Of a stretch of DNA of 64,000 bases, positions 1 to 8,240 are shown one piece after another. The notes below the pieces were generated by a model. That model was not told the DNA's origin. It saw only the letters and a program-made list of their open reading frames with translations, and made no database searches. The position numbers were made by a program, and so were the translations under genes. How positions within the stretch are numbered: position 1 is the first letter of the stretch; every line of letters begins with the position of its first letter. The DNA is from Schleiferilactobacillus harbinensis DSM 16991 (GTDB taxonomy: Bacteria > Bacillota > Bacilli > Lactobacillales > Lactobacillaceae). The stretch lies in assembly GCF_000425885.1 (NCBI RefSeq), contig NZ_KE384471.1:96563-160562 (forward strand). The letters run 5' to 3'.

Positions 1-187
1 TCAAACCGGCGATTGTTCCCACCTGCCAACCCCGCCGCTCAGCAACCAGAATCAACGGCAGCAAGCCCCACTGCAATTGAATCCCCAACCCGCCGATACT
101 ATGGGGAATATAACTCAGCGCCATGGCCAGCGCGGCCATGATGGCGCCCTCGATCAAACCACCGAGGGTAATCTTTTTCTTCAACAT
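1..187 (-). CDS. thiT: Energy-coupled thiamine transporter ThiT, N-terminal part (partial)
   Basis: ThiT is the membrane S-component that captures thiamine for an ECF transporter. Only the first 62 codons lie in the window; the gene continues past position 1. The visible protein starts MLKKKITLGGLIEGAIMAAL, then an amphipathic stretch with YIP and a segment ending RRGW and GTIAGL, which fits the first two membrane helices of ThiT. The ATG at 187-185 has a GGGAGG ribosome binding site at 195-200, 7 nt away. A TPP riboswitch lies directly upstream on the same strand, which independently supports a thiamine role. The identity is inferred from this short N-terminus plus the riboswitch; another thiamine-related membrane protein is possible. 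Confidence 0.75.
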   Translation of the reverse strand, partial: MLKKKITLGGLIEGAIMAALAMALSYIPHSIGGLGIQLQWGLLPLILVAERRGWQVGTIAGL

Positions 188-252
188 AAAAAAGCCTCCC
201 TAATGTTTGAGTTTCCAAGCACAAAGGAGGTATTTTTCAATACCACGCACAA

Positions 253-330
253 TTCCTACGCTCGCATTAACGAACAGGTTCGAAGGGTCCGATTACTCGT
301 TCTCAGCCAGATGGCTCCCCCTTGTGTGGT
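253..330 (-). promoter_or_regulatory. TPP (THI-box) riboswitch
   Basis: Read on the minus strand, the leader holds the hallmarks of the thiamine pyrophosphate riboswitch in order: GGGGGAGCC, then GGCTGAGAA, then ACCCTTCGAACCTG, then TAATGCGAGCGTAGG. These correspond to the conserved core that clamps TPP. It sits about 65 nt upstream of the thiT start codon. Downstream of the aptamer is a small hairpin (GGTATT and AATACC arms, 231-246) followed by CCTCCTT, which can pair with the thiT ribosome binding site. Control is therefore probably at translation initiation. The aptamer is seen in the sequence; the mechanism is inferred. Confidence 0.93.
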
Positions 331-393
331 TTCTCATTTAGTTTTTCAAAAGCTATCATACCATAACTGGATTGCTTGGCAAGGCCCTTCAGA

Positions 394-1302
394 TCACGGC
401 TGACCGTACAAAAACTTATTAATCTTATTCAGCACCAGCGAGTCATCATGAAGCATGCTGTGTTCCCCGGGCAAGCCGCGAACTTCAATTTCACTGAAGG
501 ACTTAACGATGGGCGCCAAAATATACCGAATCGATTTGGCCGAGATCACGGTGATGTATTTGTCCGTATTCGTCCCATTGTTCAGGTTGCCGAACACATT
601 TAACACCTTGGCATCTTTCGGGAACCGATTACGGCTCAAGAGCATTTCTAAATAAGTTGGGTTCATCAAAATCGGTCGGCCGCTCCATGTGAAGCGGTTG
701 AAATTCGGCAAATCGCCCAACGCAACGACGCCATCAAAGGGACCGCCCACCAGGACCAGCTTATTCAGCTTGGGAAACTTCGGATTATCGTAATTCCGCA
801 TTTCGGCAAACACCAGCGCTGTGGCACCAACTGAATGGCCCACCGCATTGTATTGGGTGAAGCCGTAGCGTTCTTGCAGGGCGGGCAGGACTTTTTCTAA
901 ATAACGCGAAATAAACCGGGTACCGACCCAGTTATCCTTAAAGACCACCTGCACGATGGGATGCGGGTCGTTGGTCCAATTCCCCGCGTAGGACATTTTA
1001 CCGCCGCCCTCGTAAGTGACCTGCAGCCAGCTGTCCTGGCGGGTCGCTTTGGCCGCCGATTCCACCATCTGCTGGGTTGAATGGGCGCCGCCGCGGAATC
1101 CGTGGACGTATAATGTGGGAATTTGTTTGACTAAAAAATTGCCATCGTTGGCCGGCAGATCCAACCGCTGCTGAGCCTGAGCCTCCACCTTCTGCGATGC
1201 CGCCCGCCGTTTCGAAAACCGGGTAAACACCGGCAGCAACCCCGCGCCGGCAATGAAGCCGGCCAAAACCGCCCCTAGGTCGGTGATTGTTTCGCGTTCC
1301 AA
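394..1302 (-). CDS. DUF915-type alpha/beta hydrolase, membrane anchored
   Basis: A 302-aa alpha/beta-hydrolase of the DUF915 type found in lactobacilli and relatives. An N-terminal hydrophobic segment (about residues 8-25) looks like a membrane anchor. The oxyanion-side motif HGFRGG is near residue 67, and the nucleophile elbow GHSVGA puts Ser at residue 157. A late HSMLHDDSLVLNKI segment supplies a candidate catalytic His. The start codon is TTG at 1302-1300, with GAGGAGG about 9 nt upstream; no ATG fits as well. The substrate is not evident; family members are usually called cell-surface esterases or lipases. It ends just upstream of the TPP riboswitch of the next minus-strand gene and is probably transcribed separately. 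Confidence 0.85.
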   Translation of the reverse strand: MERETITDLGAVLAGFIAGAGLLPVFTRFSKRRAASQKVEAQAQQRLDLPANDGNFLVKQIPTLYVHGFRGGAHSTQQMVESAAKATRQDSWLQVTYEGGGKMSYAGNWTNDPHPIVQVVFKDNWVGTRFISRYLEKVLPALQERYGFTQYNAVGHSVGATALVFAEMRNYDNPKFPKLNKLVLVGGPFDGVVALGDLPNFNRFTWSGRPILMNPTYLEMLLSRNRFPKDAKVLNVFGNLNNGTNTDKYITVISAKSIRYILAPIVKSFSEIEVRGLPGEHSMLHDDSLVLNKINKFLYGQP

Positions 1303-1417
1303 AATCTTTCCTCCTCGAATATTGACCTATCTACTATAGCATAATGGCGGTAAAACAGCTTGAAATCGGGACAGACGCGTGCTCACAGGGACTTCACAAC
1401 TATTTTTAATTTTCATA

Positions 1418-1446
1418 TTGCCTTTTATCATTATTGGTGGTATCTT
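1418..1446 (+). promoter_or_regulatory. Promoter of the leader peptide and ABC exporter remnant
   Basis: A -35 box TTGCCT (1418-1423) is separated by 17 nt from a -10 box TATCTT (1441-1446). It would start transcription near 1453, about 26 nt ahead of the peptide ORF at 1479. Confidence 0.55.
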
Positions 1447-1478
1447 TAGGCCATCATAAATCAGAGGAGGGTTGTCCC

Positions 1479-1562
1479 ATGATGCTGCGCGAAAAGATTT
1501 TCTCTCGTTTTGCATTGGTGTTCTTTGCCGATGCACGCCAGAAAATTGAATCGGCAGCCTAA
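1479..1562 (+). CDS. 27-aa peptide ORF, possible leader or signalling peptide
   Basis: A short ORF starts at the tandem ATG ATG at 1479-1484 with a near-perfect ribosome binding site (AGAGGAGGG, spacing about 8). It encodes MMLREKIFSRFALVFFADAR followed by QKIESAA. The peptide is amphipathic, with alternating charged and aromatic residues, and has no obvious signal sequence or double-glycine leader. It has its own plausible promoter (1418-1446) and is followed by a hairpin and then a full intrinsic terminator before the ABC exporter remnant. The family is not recognised. It could be a regulatory leader peptide for the transporter, a secreted peptide exported by it, or a chance ORF; the strong initiation signals argue against chance. 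Confidence 0.55.
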   Translation: MMLREKIFSRFALVFFADARQKIESAA

Positions 1563-1583
1563 TCCTCTGAGTAAGTGGGATTA

Positions 1584-1607
1584 AGGCACCTGTCTTTTGT
1601 GGTGCCT
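1584..1607 (+). promoter_or_regulatory. Hairpin after the peptide ORF
   Basis: AGGCACC (1584-1590) pairs with GGTGCCT (1601-1607) across a 10-nt loop. No T-run follows directly, so it is more likely a pause or leader structure than a terminator. Confidence 0.5.
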
Positions 1608-1629
1608 ATCATCCATCGTTTATTTTTTG

Positions 1630-1665
1630 AGCCGCAGCTGCCGACGCACAGTTGACGGCTTTTTT
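1630..1665 (+). terminator. Intrinsic terminator / attenuator ahead of the ABC exporter remnant
   Basis: The stem is AGCCG-CAGCTG (1630-1640) pairing with CAGTTG-A-CGGCT (1649-1660) across an 8-nt loop, followed by six T residues. It lies between the 27-codon peptide and the exporter start at 1705, so readthrough would be needed for exporter expression from the upstream promoter. Confidence 0.75.
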
Positions 1666-1704
1666 GGTTTCCGCAAACAAAAGAAAAACGAGAGGATGAT
1701 CAGC

Positions 1705-2763
1705 ATGGATAAGCATTTACGGCACTATCTCTGGGAATTTAAGGGACCAAATTCATTATTAGTGATCATCGTACTATTCATGGCGGTGACGCAGACCGCC
1801 AACGGGATTGGCAGCGCCAATGCCTTGACGGCCCTGGTAGCCGGCCAGTTTCCTAATTTTTTTCTCTGGGTGGGGCTTATGACCGCGGCCTATGCCCTGT
1901 ACTGCGGCTTAATGGGCGTGCAGCAATATCAGTTTTCGCGCTGCCGGCAACTGATGAATACCGCTATTCGCCGAGACATCACCGCTCGGCTGAGCGATAC
2001 CAGCTACGAAGTCTTTCACAGCCAATCACCGGCAGTCTATGCCTCTTGGCTGACGAATGATGTCCACACCATTGGGGTCAACGGATTCTACGATGCCTTG
2101 GAAATTGTCGAGTCTTCCTTTTCCGTCATCTTTGCCGCGGCAGCCCTCACGGCATACCACTATTCCCTGAGCATCGCAGTATTGGTTTTGGCCGTGGTCG
2201 TGTACCTGGTCCCCAAGGCGTTCGACACGTCTTTACAGGCCCATTCACTAGCGATGACCCACGCCAATGAACAGTTGATGGGCCGTATCTCAGATGTGCT
2301 GAGCGGCTTTGATGCTTTGAATTTACTGAGCCTGCGCAAACTCCTGGTCAAGCGGACGGTGGCCGCCTCCAACGACGTGGCGGTCCACGTCAATTCCTGG
2401 CAAAAAATGTACGGCATTACGAATGCGACGATTTGGGGTACGAGTGCGATTTGCCAAAACCTCGTTCTACTGCTCACCGGCTACTTGGTATGGCAGCACC
2501 TGGTCCCTGTGGGCACGGTGAATGCCAGCATGAATTTTGCCGGTCTAATTTTCTCCGGTCTGACCGATGGACATTATTACTCAAGTATTCACTGTGACCT
2601 TCGCCGCCATCGCGCTGGCGACATTCCATTATGTTTTACTGCTGACGACCCTTGTTCTGGCTGTCGTGATGTATCTGGTGCCCAAGGTCTTTACCAAACC
2701 GGTGCAAAGGCGTTCGCTAGCCATGACTCGCGCCAACGAGCGGTTAATGAACCGGATTTCTGA
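1705..2763 (+). pseudogene. ABC exporter paralogue A: membrane domain only, fused out of frame
   Basis: The start chosen is ATG 1705 (GAGAGG at 1690-1695, 9 nt spacing). Up to about 2566 the reading frame encodes an ABC-exporter transmembrane domain of about 287 residues with several hydrophobic helices. It then stops resembling the family; the last 65 or so codons are out-of-frame sequence of the neighbouring paralogue. No nucleotide-binding domain of its own remains. Residues from about 2098 onward are homologous to the second ORF (for example SDVLSGFDALNLL here and SDVLTGFDALNLL there). This indicates two tandem exporter genes merged by a deletion. The product is unlikely to be functional on its own. 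Confidence 0.8.
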
Positions 2764-3799
2764 CGTACTCACCGGCTTTGATGCCCTGAATCTCTTGAAT
2801 CTGCGCAGGCTCCTCGTACAGCGAACCGTCGCTGCGTCTCAGGATGCCGCAACGCACATCAACGCTTGGCAGTGGATGAACGGGGTTACCACCGGAGTCA
2901 TCAACGGTGTCAGCGGATTGTGTCAAGATGCGATGCTGCTGCTTACCGGTTTCATGGTTTGGCAGCATCTCGTCCCCATCGGCACGATCAATGCCAGTTT
3001 GAATTTTGCCGGCACAATTTTTGCTGGAATGACAGGTATTATGACCTCCGTTATGGACATGGCTTCAGTCGCTCCAATCTTCGAGAAGTTTGCCGCCGTA
3101 CCTGTCCGTGATACCGCCGGCCGAAAACCCGTCGGCCGCTTCCACACCGCCTTGCAGATGCAGGATATCACCTTTGCCTATGATCCAAACAGCCGCCCAA
3201 TTCTCCAGGATTTCTCACTGACGGTGGCTAAGGGGCAAAAATACGCCCTGATTGGCCCTTCCGGCAGCGGCAAGTCCACCGTGCTGAACCTGCTCATCGG
3301 CAATCTGACCGACTATCAAGGCACCTTACGTTATGATCAAACGAATTATCAGCACATCACGCCAGACAGCCTAATTAACCAAGTGACCTATCTGGATCAA
3401 ACACCGTTCATGTTCAACGATACGCTGAAAAATAATCTGACCATGAATGAACCGTATTCGGACGAGACCATCGCTGCGGTGATTCAGCGGGTGGGCTTAA
3501 CCGATTTGGTGGCCAGTTTGCCCCAGGGCTTGGCCACGATGGTGGAGAAAGACGGCCGCAACCTGTCCGGCGGGCAAAAGCAGCGTGTCGTCCTCGCTCG
3601 GGGATTGCTGCAGGGTCGGCAAATCGTCTTCACGGATGAAAGTACCGCTTCCCTGGATCCAGCATCAGCGCAAGCGATTGAAAAAATGATCGTCACCGAT
3701 CCGCATTTGACCGTGGTCATGGTCACCCACCATCTGCGGCCGACCATTGCCCAACAGGTGGACCGGGTGATTGACAGCACCGAATTCGTTCCCGCTTAG
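2567..3799 (+). pseudogene. ABC exporter paralogue B: 5'-truncated, with intact nucleotide-binding domain
   Basis: The frame encodes the second half of an exporter membrane domain, starting at the point equivalent to position 2098 of paralogue A. A complete nucleotide-binding domain follows: Walker A GPSGSGKST, signature LSGGQKQR, a Walker-B-like segment FTDESTASLD, and a switch His in MVTHH. It lacks the first membrane helices. The ATG at 2567 lies at the fusion point and has no ribosome binding site, so it is an internal Met codon, not a native start. It is in a different frame from the upstream remnant. It probably represents the 3' part of a gene whose 5' end was deleted. Confidence 0.8.
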
Positions 3800-3830
3800 T
3801 GTCATGTTTTCAACTTAATTGTTTGCACAA

Positions 3831-3860
3831 AAGCAACTTACGCGCTGTAAGCTGCTTTTT
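3831..3860 (+). terminator. Terminator after the ABC exporter remnant
   Basis: AAGCA-CTTAC pairs with GTAAG-TGCTT around a GCGCT loop, followed by a T-run. Confidence 0.8.
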
Positions 3861-3915
3861 CTGGCATACTGAGCATAGTGGTGGGACTGATTGTCACTTG
3901 TAGGAGGCAAAAAAA

Positions 3916-5136
3916 ATGAAGAGATGGGGATATTCACTTCACTTTGAACTGCGCAAACGTCCCTGGGTCTGGCCGGTCGTCTTGCTTTTGACAATTGGGT
4001 TGAGCGTTGGCTTTTGGCAGCAGCGGCAAGCACGGACGCAATTTATACAAGACTATGCAGGTCGTTTAGAGAAATGGTATACGCCGCACAAAAAAGCTGG
4101 CAAGGCAGAAATAACGGCCTTTAAACGGTCACCAGCCGCTTACCACCAATGGTACATGGACTCGCTGGCGGTCAATCTGCAAAAGAAACCGCAGACGATG
4201 GCCCTAGACGGATTTGGGGTCCGTATTTATAATGACATCGATACTTCTCGTGGTGCGTTATCTGCCAGCATCAGTCGGACATATACCCAGTTTCTATACA
4301 TGAAGCAACACAAAATTGCCCCAATGTATCCAGATAGTCTGAATGTCGAAACCAGTACTGGCGATTTGGCCGGACTCAACAATCAATCAACTCAGATGGT
4401 GCTGCGCGATAATCCCCACTACTATTTGCAGGGCTGGTATTACCTCTGGTACTTGATTCGCGCCAATAGTGTCATCCTGCTATTTTTGGTGGGTATTCTA
4501 CTGACAGGCCGCCAATGGGCGAAAGAACTGGCCAACAAGAAAGCCCACAGCGATTGGTTGCTGCTGCAAGGACAACGGACGTTGACACAACTGGGAAACC
4601 AATTTAGTATCATCTTCTATACGTTTGCTCAGATTGTTCTGTTACCCCTAGGACTGGTTACGCTCGGGATTGGACTCGGCGCCGGCTGGGGCGACTTGCG
4701 CTATCCCGTGTTCGGCTTTTCCAACCCTGAGGGCCTGGGCCTCGCCGAAAGCTTTATGCCGCTGCGCAGTTATCTGTTCCAAGCATTCGGCTTAATCATT
4801 TTGCTGATCCTTTTTCTCACTTTGCTGAACATGGTCTTCGCTCAGTTATTCCGGAATAGCTGGCTGACGACGGTGGGCCTGTTGCTGGTAGTGGGGATCA
4901 CCCAAGTGATGCCGGCAATTCCAAATTTTCCGCTGACCTATTTCCGAATCAACGAGACGATTACCGGTATCTTGCAGAAAACCGCGGATAGCGACGCGTT
5001 ACAGCCGCAAAGTGCGCTGCTCAATTTGAGCTGGTGGTGTCTGGCTCTGTTGATCATCGTTTTGCTGCCCATCATCAGCCAGCAATTCCACCAGTTTTGG
5101 CGGACTGCCTCACACCGGTACCTGCAACAAGCGTAG
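3916..5136 (+). CDS. ABC-2-type permease-like membrane protein
   Basis: A 406-aa integral membrane protein. The N-terminal helix (about residues 18-34) is followed by a soluble loop of about 140 residues rich in Lys, Tyr and Gln, then at least five hydrophobic helices from about residue 178 to the C-terminus. This is the topology of ABC-2 permeases that work with a separate ATPase. No intact partner ATPase lies next to it; the preceding exporter remnant is of another type. The start is ATG 3916 with TAGGAGG about 8 nt upstream. Its last 27 bp overlap the convergent Rgg gene. The family assignment is by topology rather than a signature motif. Confidence 0.65.
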   Translation: MKRWGYSLHFELRKRPWVWPVVLLLTIGLSVGFWQQRQARTQFIQDYAGRLEKWYTPHKKAGKAEITAFKRSPAAYHQWYMDSLAVNLQKKPQTMALDGFGVRIYNDIDTSRGALSASISRTYTQFLYMKQHKIAPMYPDSLNVETSTGDLAGLNNQSTQMVLRDNPHYYLQGWYYLWYLIRANSVILLFLVGILLTGRQWAKELANKKAHSDWLLLQGQRTLTQLGNQFSIIFYTFAQIVLLPLGLVTLGIGLGAGWGDLRYPVFGFSNPEGLGLAESFMPLRSYLFQAFGLIILLILFLTLLNMVFAQLFRNSWLTTVGLLLVVGITQVMPAIPNFPLTYFRINETITGILQKTADSDALQPQSALLNLSWWCLALLIIVLLPIISQQFHQFWRTASHRYLQQA

Positions 5137-5976
5137 CCAGCGCAAATCGGCCTGGTAGATCGCTGGATCAACGGTTTGAAAGAAAGCCAGCTTGGTTTTA
5201 ATAGCTAACAAATAATCCCCGTCCCGAGCGTCCAGGTAGTTGGCCGCCAGTTCAATCAATTGGGCCCGGTAAGTGATCAGCACACTGTTGGCTCCCGCCA
5301 GATACTGTTTGGCATCATGGATCATCCGGTACGTCGTGTTCCAATCCCCCTGACGGAGCCAAACCACTGCCAGCTTAGCCAGCGACGAGCCCACCAACCC
5401 GGTGTAATCCGGCAATTGATTGGCCGCAAAAGAACGCATCATATTCCGGTACAAGCGCAGGTTCAAGGCCGCCGAAAGCGACGGTACGGCTTGGTTGAAA
5501 ATAAAATATTCCAGCTTGAACCAAGTCGGCTCTTCTGTCAGATAATCTGCAATCCGATCCTGGTCAGTGGCTGCAAACTGATACTCCGGCACAGTGATCC
5601 GCGTGATTGCCCCATTGACCACCATAACCAAGATTTGAGCCGGAATGCTCCCCTCCGTATTTTGCTTAAGCACCTGCACAGCCTCTTGCAGAGCTGGCCG
5701 ATCCGCCCGCCGATCGGCCAGCTGAATATCGTCCATGAATCGTTCAATCACCGTGGGTTGTAAGGCACCAACGATATTGAAAAATTCGGTGCCGCTCATC
5801 CCCGCTGAATGCAGGAGGGCAATTAGATTAGCCGTGGAAATCATCGCCAGGCCGCGTTCAAACCGGGACACGGTACTGGCGTCCAACCCGCCGCGTACCT
5901 GATCAATCGTTAGGCAGCGGCGCACTCTGATTTCGTGAAATATCTGGCCATAGCGCTTAGCAAGCTGATCGATCAT
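5110..5976 (-). CDS. Rgg/GadR/MutR-family transcriptional regulator
   Basis: A 288-aa regulator. Residues about 5-60 form a Cro/CI-type helix-turn-helix (GLDASTVSRFERG in the recognition region). The rest is an all-helical domain of the type that binds short peptide pheromones in Rgg proteins. ATG 5976 is preferred over the in-frame TTG at 5979 because it lies 7 nt from GGAGG, the better spacing. It is divergent from the DUF805 gene and convergent with the membrane protein at 3916, and either could be a target. No short hydrophobic peptide ORF of the SHP type was found in the 135-bp divergent region, so it may respond to a peptide encoded elsewhere or none. Confidence 0.85.
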   Translation of the reverse strand: MIDQLAKRYGQIFHEIRVRRCLTIDQVRGGLDASTVSRFERGLAMISTANLIALLHSAGMSGTEFFNIVGALQPTVIERFMDDIQLADRRADRPALQEAVQVLKQNTEGSIPAQILVMVVNGAITRITVPEYQFAATDQDRIADYLTEEPTWFKLEYFIFNQAVPSLSAALNLRLYRNMMRSFAANQLPDYTGLVGSSLAKLAVVWLRQGDWNTTYRMIHDAKQYLAGANSVLITYRAQLIELAANYLDARDGDYLLAIKTKLAFFQTVDPAIYQADLRWLRLLQVPV

Positions 5977-6111
5977 CAAACTTCCTCCCTTATGCTATAG
6001 GATACTTGTTTTTGTCATCAATACAACCAAGCGTTGGAAGACCTATACGTTACAATTTCAATGATTGGTGAGACTTAAATCGGTGATTCTGTTGAAAGGA
6101 GTGCTTTTAAC

Positions 6112-6597
6112 ATGATGACCACCCAAAACAAAACGCAACCTGTCAATTTTATCCAAGCCATGAAGCTTTTCTACACCAGAGCGTTTGATTACAGCGGTAG
6201 GAGCAGCCTCTCGGAGTATTGGTGGTCAGTACTGGGCGCTTTGCTCATTATGACTATTCCCACAATGCTATTTGCATGGGCAAGCGGCAATGCAGATACC
6301 ACTACCGGCAATCTGTGGTTAGTAATGGTTCCCGAAGCCTGGCACAATGCACCAATCTGGACGGGTATCTTCATCATTGCTTTTGTCATGGCCGTTGTTC
6401 CCATGATGGCCCTGATTGTACGCCGCTTTCACGATGTCGGCCTCTCCACGTGGTGGGGCGTTTTACTGGGCATCGTCCCTTATGTCGTCAATGCCAGTCA
6501 AATCTTCCGTCGCAACGGCATCGTCTTGATTGTGATTCTAATTGCATCAATGCTTGATCTGTATATCATTTGCAAGCCGAGTGCACCGACTGAGTAA
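6112..6597 (+). CDS. DUF805 family membrane protein
   Basis: A 161-aa protein with the DUF805 hallmarks. Near residues 20-38 is F-Y-x-R-x-F-D-Y-S-G-R-S-S-x-S-E-Y-W-W, and near residues 103-117 is R-R-F-H-D-V-G-L-S-T-W-W. It has about four membrane helices. The ATG at 6112 (a second ATG follows) has AAAGGAG 9 nt upstream. Function is unknown for the family; members occur singly in many Firmicutes. A terminator shared with the convergent neighbour closes the gene. Confidence 0.88.
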   Translation: MMTTQNKTQPVNFIQAMKLFYTRAFDYSGRSSLSEYWWSVLGALLIMTIPTMLFAWASGNADTTTGNLWLVMVPEAWHNAPIWTGIFIIAFVMAVVPMMALIVRRFHDVGLSTWWGVLLGIVPYVVNASQIFRRNGIVLIVILIASMLDLYIICKPSAPTE

Positions 6598-6609
6598 TTA
6601 ACAGGCAAC

Positions 6610-6653
6610 ACAAAAACACACCCGCTGAAAATATTCGGCAGGTGTGTTTTTGT
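6610..6653. terminator. Bidirectional terminator
   Basis: ACAAAAACACACC (6610-6622) pairs perfectly with GGTGTGTTTTTGT (6641-6653). It serves the DUF805 gene on the plus strand and the zinc-ribbon gene on the minus strand. Confidence 0.85.
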
Positions 6654-6668
6654 ATTAGCATGACCGCG

Positions 6669-8066
6669 TTAAGACCGCATCAGGTCAACCAGCCCAATGA
6701 TAAACTCGCCCAACAGGCAAGCCAGGGAGATATACCCAATCAATGCAAACCCGGTGGATTGAATTTGCACCGTGGTAATGGCGCCCTTAGCAAACATCAG
6801 CACGAACAGGAACGCGTAGCCGATGACGCTGAAGACCCCCGCCCCGAACCGGATGAGCGGTGAGGAGCGGCGTTTCCAGAAACTGAAGACAATAAAAATC
6901 AGCGGGCCAATGGCGGCGACCACTAAGAGCAGGTAGCGCAGCGCGGCGGGTGATGTCAACTGCATCTTGCTCAGCAGTGAGGTGCCATTGCTGAAGTCGA
7001 CCAAGCTGGCAGTATTAGAGAAGTAGCCTGGAATATAAACTCCGAGCATCACCACGAAGGAGAAGATGGCACCTAAGATATCGGTCACGCCGATATGGAA
7101 CTTCTCTTTGGGCTCAGCCGCCTCATCGTCGTCCGCGTACTGATCCTGATCTTGGTCAGTCTGATCAGTCGGTGCGGCACCGTAGTCATTATTGATTGGG
7201 TCGTAGCTGCTGGCCGCGGATGCACTGTCTGGGGCAGCGGAAGCAGTATCAGCGGCGTAGTTGTTGGCCGTATCATACTGCGGTGCTTGCGGCTGAGCAG
7301 CCTCCTGGCCGTATTGATCAGGTGCTTGCTGGTATGGTCCATCCTGCCCCTGATTCGGTGCTTGATAGGCGTCTGCCGGCTGGGCCTGCGGCTGCTGCGG
7401 AGCGCTTTGATAATTGGCCCCGGTGCTGCTGCCGTAAGGATCGGTATCCGTTGGTGCGGCTGACCCGTAGGCGGGCTGCTGCGCACCGTAATCCGGTTGC
7501 TGCGGCGGCACTTGGTCGTTTACCGGAGCATAGGCATTGCCGCTGGGCGTGCCATAATAGTTAGCGTTCTGCTGCGGGGCCGCATAGGAATTATTCTGAC
7601 CAGCGAAATCAGCCGGGGCCCCGGATCCCTGCGGCTGCTGCCACGGTTGATCCTGGGGCGCACTGGCTGGTTCCGGCTGGGCCGGTTGCGGTGTGAACCC
7701 GGGATAAACCGGAGCCTGATCGTATTGATCAGCGGCTGCCTGATTAGCCGCGGGCTGCCCTTGGCCTTGGTCCCAGGTCGGCTGACTGGAGAAAGTCGGC
7801 TCCTCCGGTTGCACCGGACTGGGTTCTGCCGGCGTATCCGCCGTCAAACCCAAAGTCCCATTTTGTGGTACTGTGCGCTCACTGGTCCGGATTGCAGTCG
7901 CGGATTGGTCCCCCTGTTGGCCATCCCCTTGAATCGGCTGCAACAACTTTAACTGGGCCACCCCCATGACCATTTGCCGGGCCCGTTCCGTTAACGGATA
8001 ACCGCAATTTTGGCAAAAGTTCTGTTGTGAGCTCACAGGGTAGCCACAATTTGGACAATACTCCAC
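6669..8066 (-). CDS. Zinc-ribbon membrane protein with long Gln/Pro/Ala-rich linker
   Basis: A 465-aa protein in three parts. Residues 1-25 form a zinc ribbon with two CxxC pairs (CPNCGYP and CQNCGYP). Residues about 60-320 are a low-complexity linker dominated by Gln, Pro, Ala, Tyr and Asp. The C-terminal 140 residues contain about four membrane helices. This is the layout of membrane proteins with a cytoplasmic zinc ribbon common in lactobacilli; the biochemical role is unknown. The start is GTG at 8066 with AGGTG 7 nt upstream. It is monocistronic, with its own promoter (8122-8151). The linker explains several long overlapping ORFs in other frames here, which are not genes. Confidence 0.8.
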   Translation of the reverse strand: MEYCPNCGYPVSSQQNFCQNCGYPLTERARQMVMGVAQLKLLQPIQGDGQQGDQSATAIRTSERTVPQNGTLGLTADTPAEPSPVQPEEPTFSSQPTWDQGQGQPAANQAAADQYDQAPVYPGFTPQPAQPEPASAPQDQPWQQPQGSGAPADFAGQNNSYAAPQQNANYYGTPSGNAYAPVNDQVPPQQPDYGAQQPAYGSAAPTDTDPYGSSTGANYQSAPQQPQAQPADAYQAPNQGQDGPYQQAPDQYGQEAAQPQAPQYDTANNYAADTASAAPDSASAASSYDPINNDYGAAPTDQTDQDQDQYADDDEAAEPKEKFHIGVTDILGAIFSFVVMLGVYIPGYFSNTASLVDFSNGTSLLSKMQLTSPAALRYLLLVVAAIGPLIFIVFSFWKRRSSPLIRFGAGVFSVIGYAFLFVLMFAKGAITTVQIQSTGFALIGYISLACLLGEFIIGLVDLMRS

Positions 8067-8121
8067 CGTTCAACACCTACTCCCTTATCTACGATTACGC
8101 TTCAAAATCTAGTCTAGCTCA

Positions 8122-8151
8122 ATTATACCGGTATTGCACGGACAAATACAA
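8122..8151 (-). promoter_or_regulatory. Promoter of the zinc-ribbon gene
   Basis: On the minus strand TTGTAT (8151-8146), an 18-nt spacer and a perfect TATAAT (8127-8122), about 55 nt before the GTG start. Confidence 0.6.
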
Positions 8152-8240
8152 CGGTGACAACCGTTCCCCCCGGAGAAAATAAAAAACAGACCAGGGACCC
8201 GCGCAATGCGAATTCTTGACCCGTTTCAGTCAAATGAAAC

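Noticed and set aside
1327..1536. A 69-codon minus-strand ORF opposite the peptide leader
   Set aside because: It would cover the promoter and peptide ORF, has no ribosome binding site and resembles no known protein.
2556..2580. Programmed frameshift joining the two ABC exporter frames
   Set aside because: The joined protein would carry a duplicated half membrane domain, and no slippery heptamer is present; a deletion between paralogues explains it better.
7085..7952. Several long ORFs in other frames
   Set aside because: By-products of the low-complexity Gln/Pro/Ala linker of the zinc-ribbon gene; no initiation signals or family resemblance.
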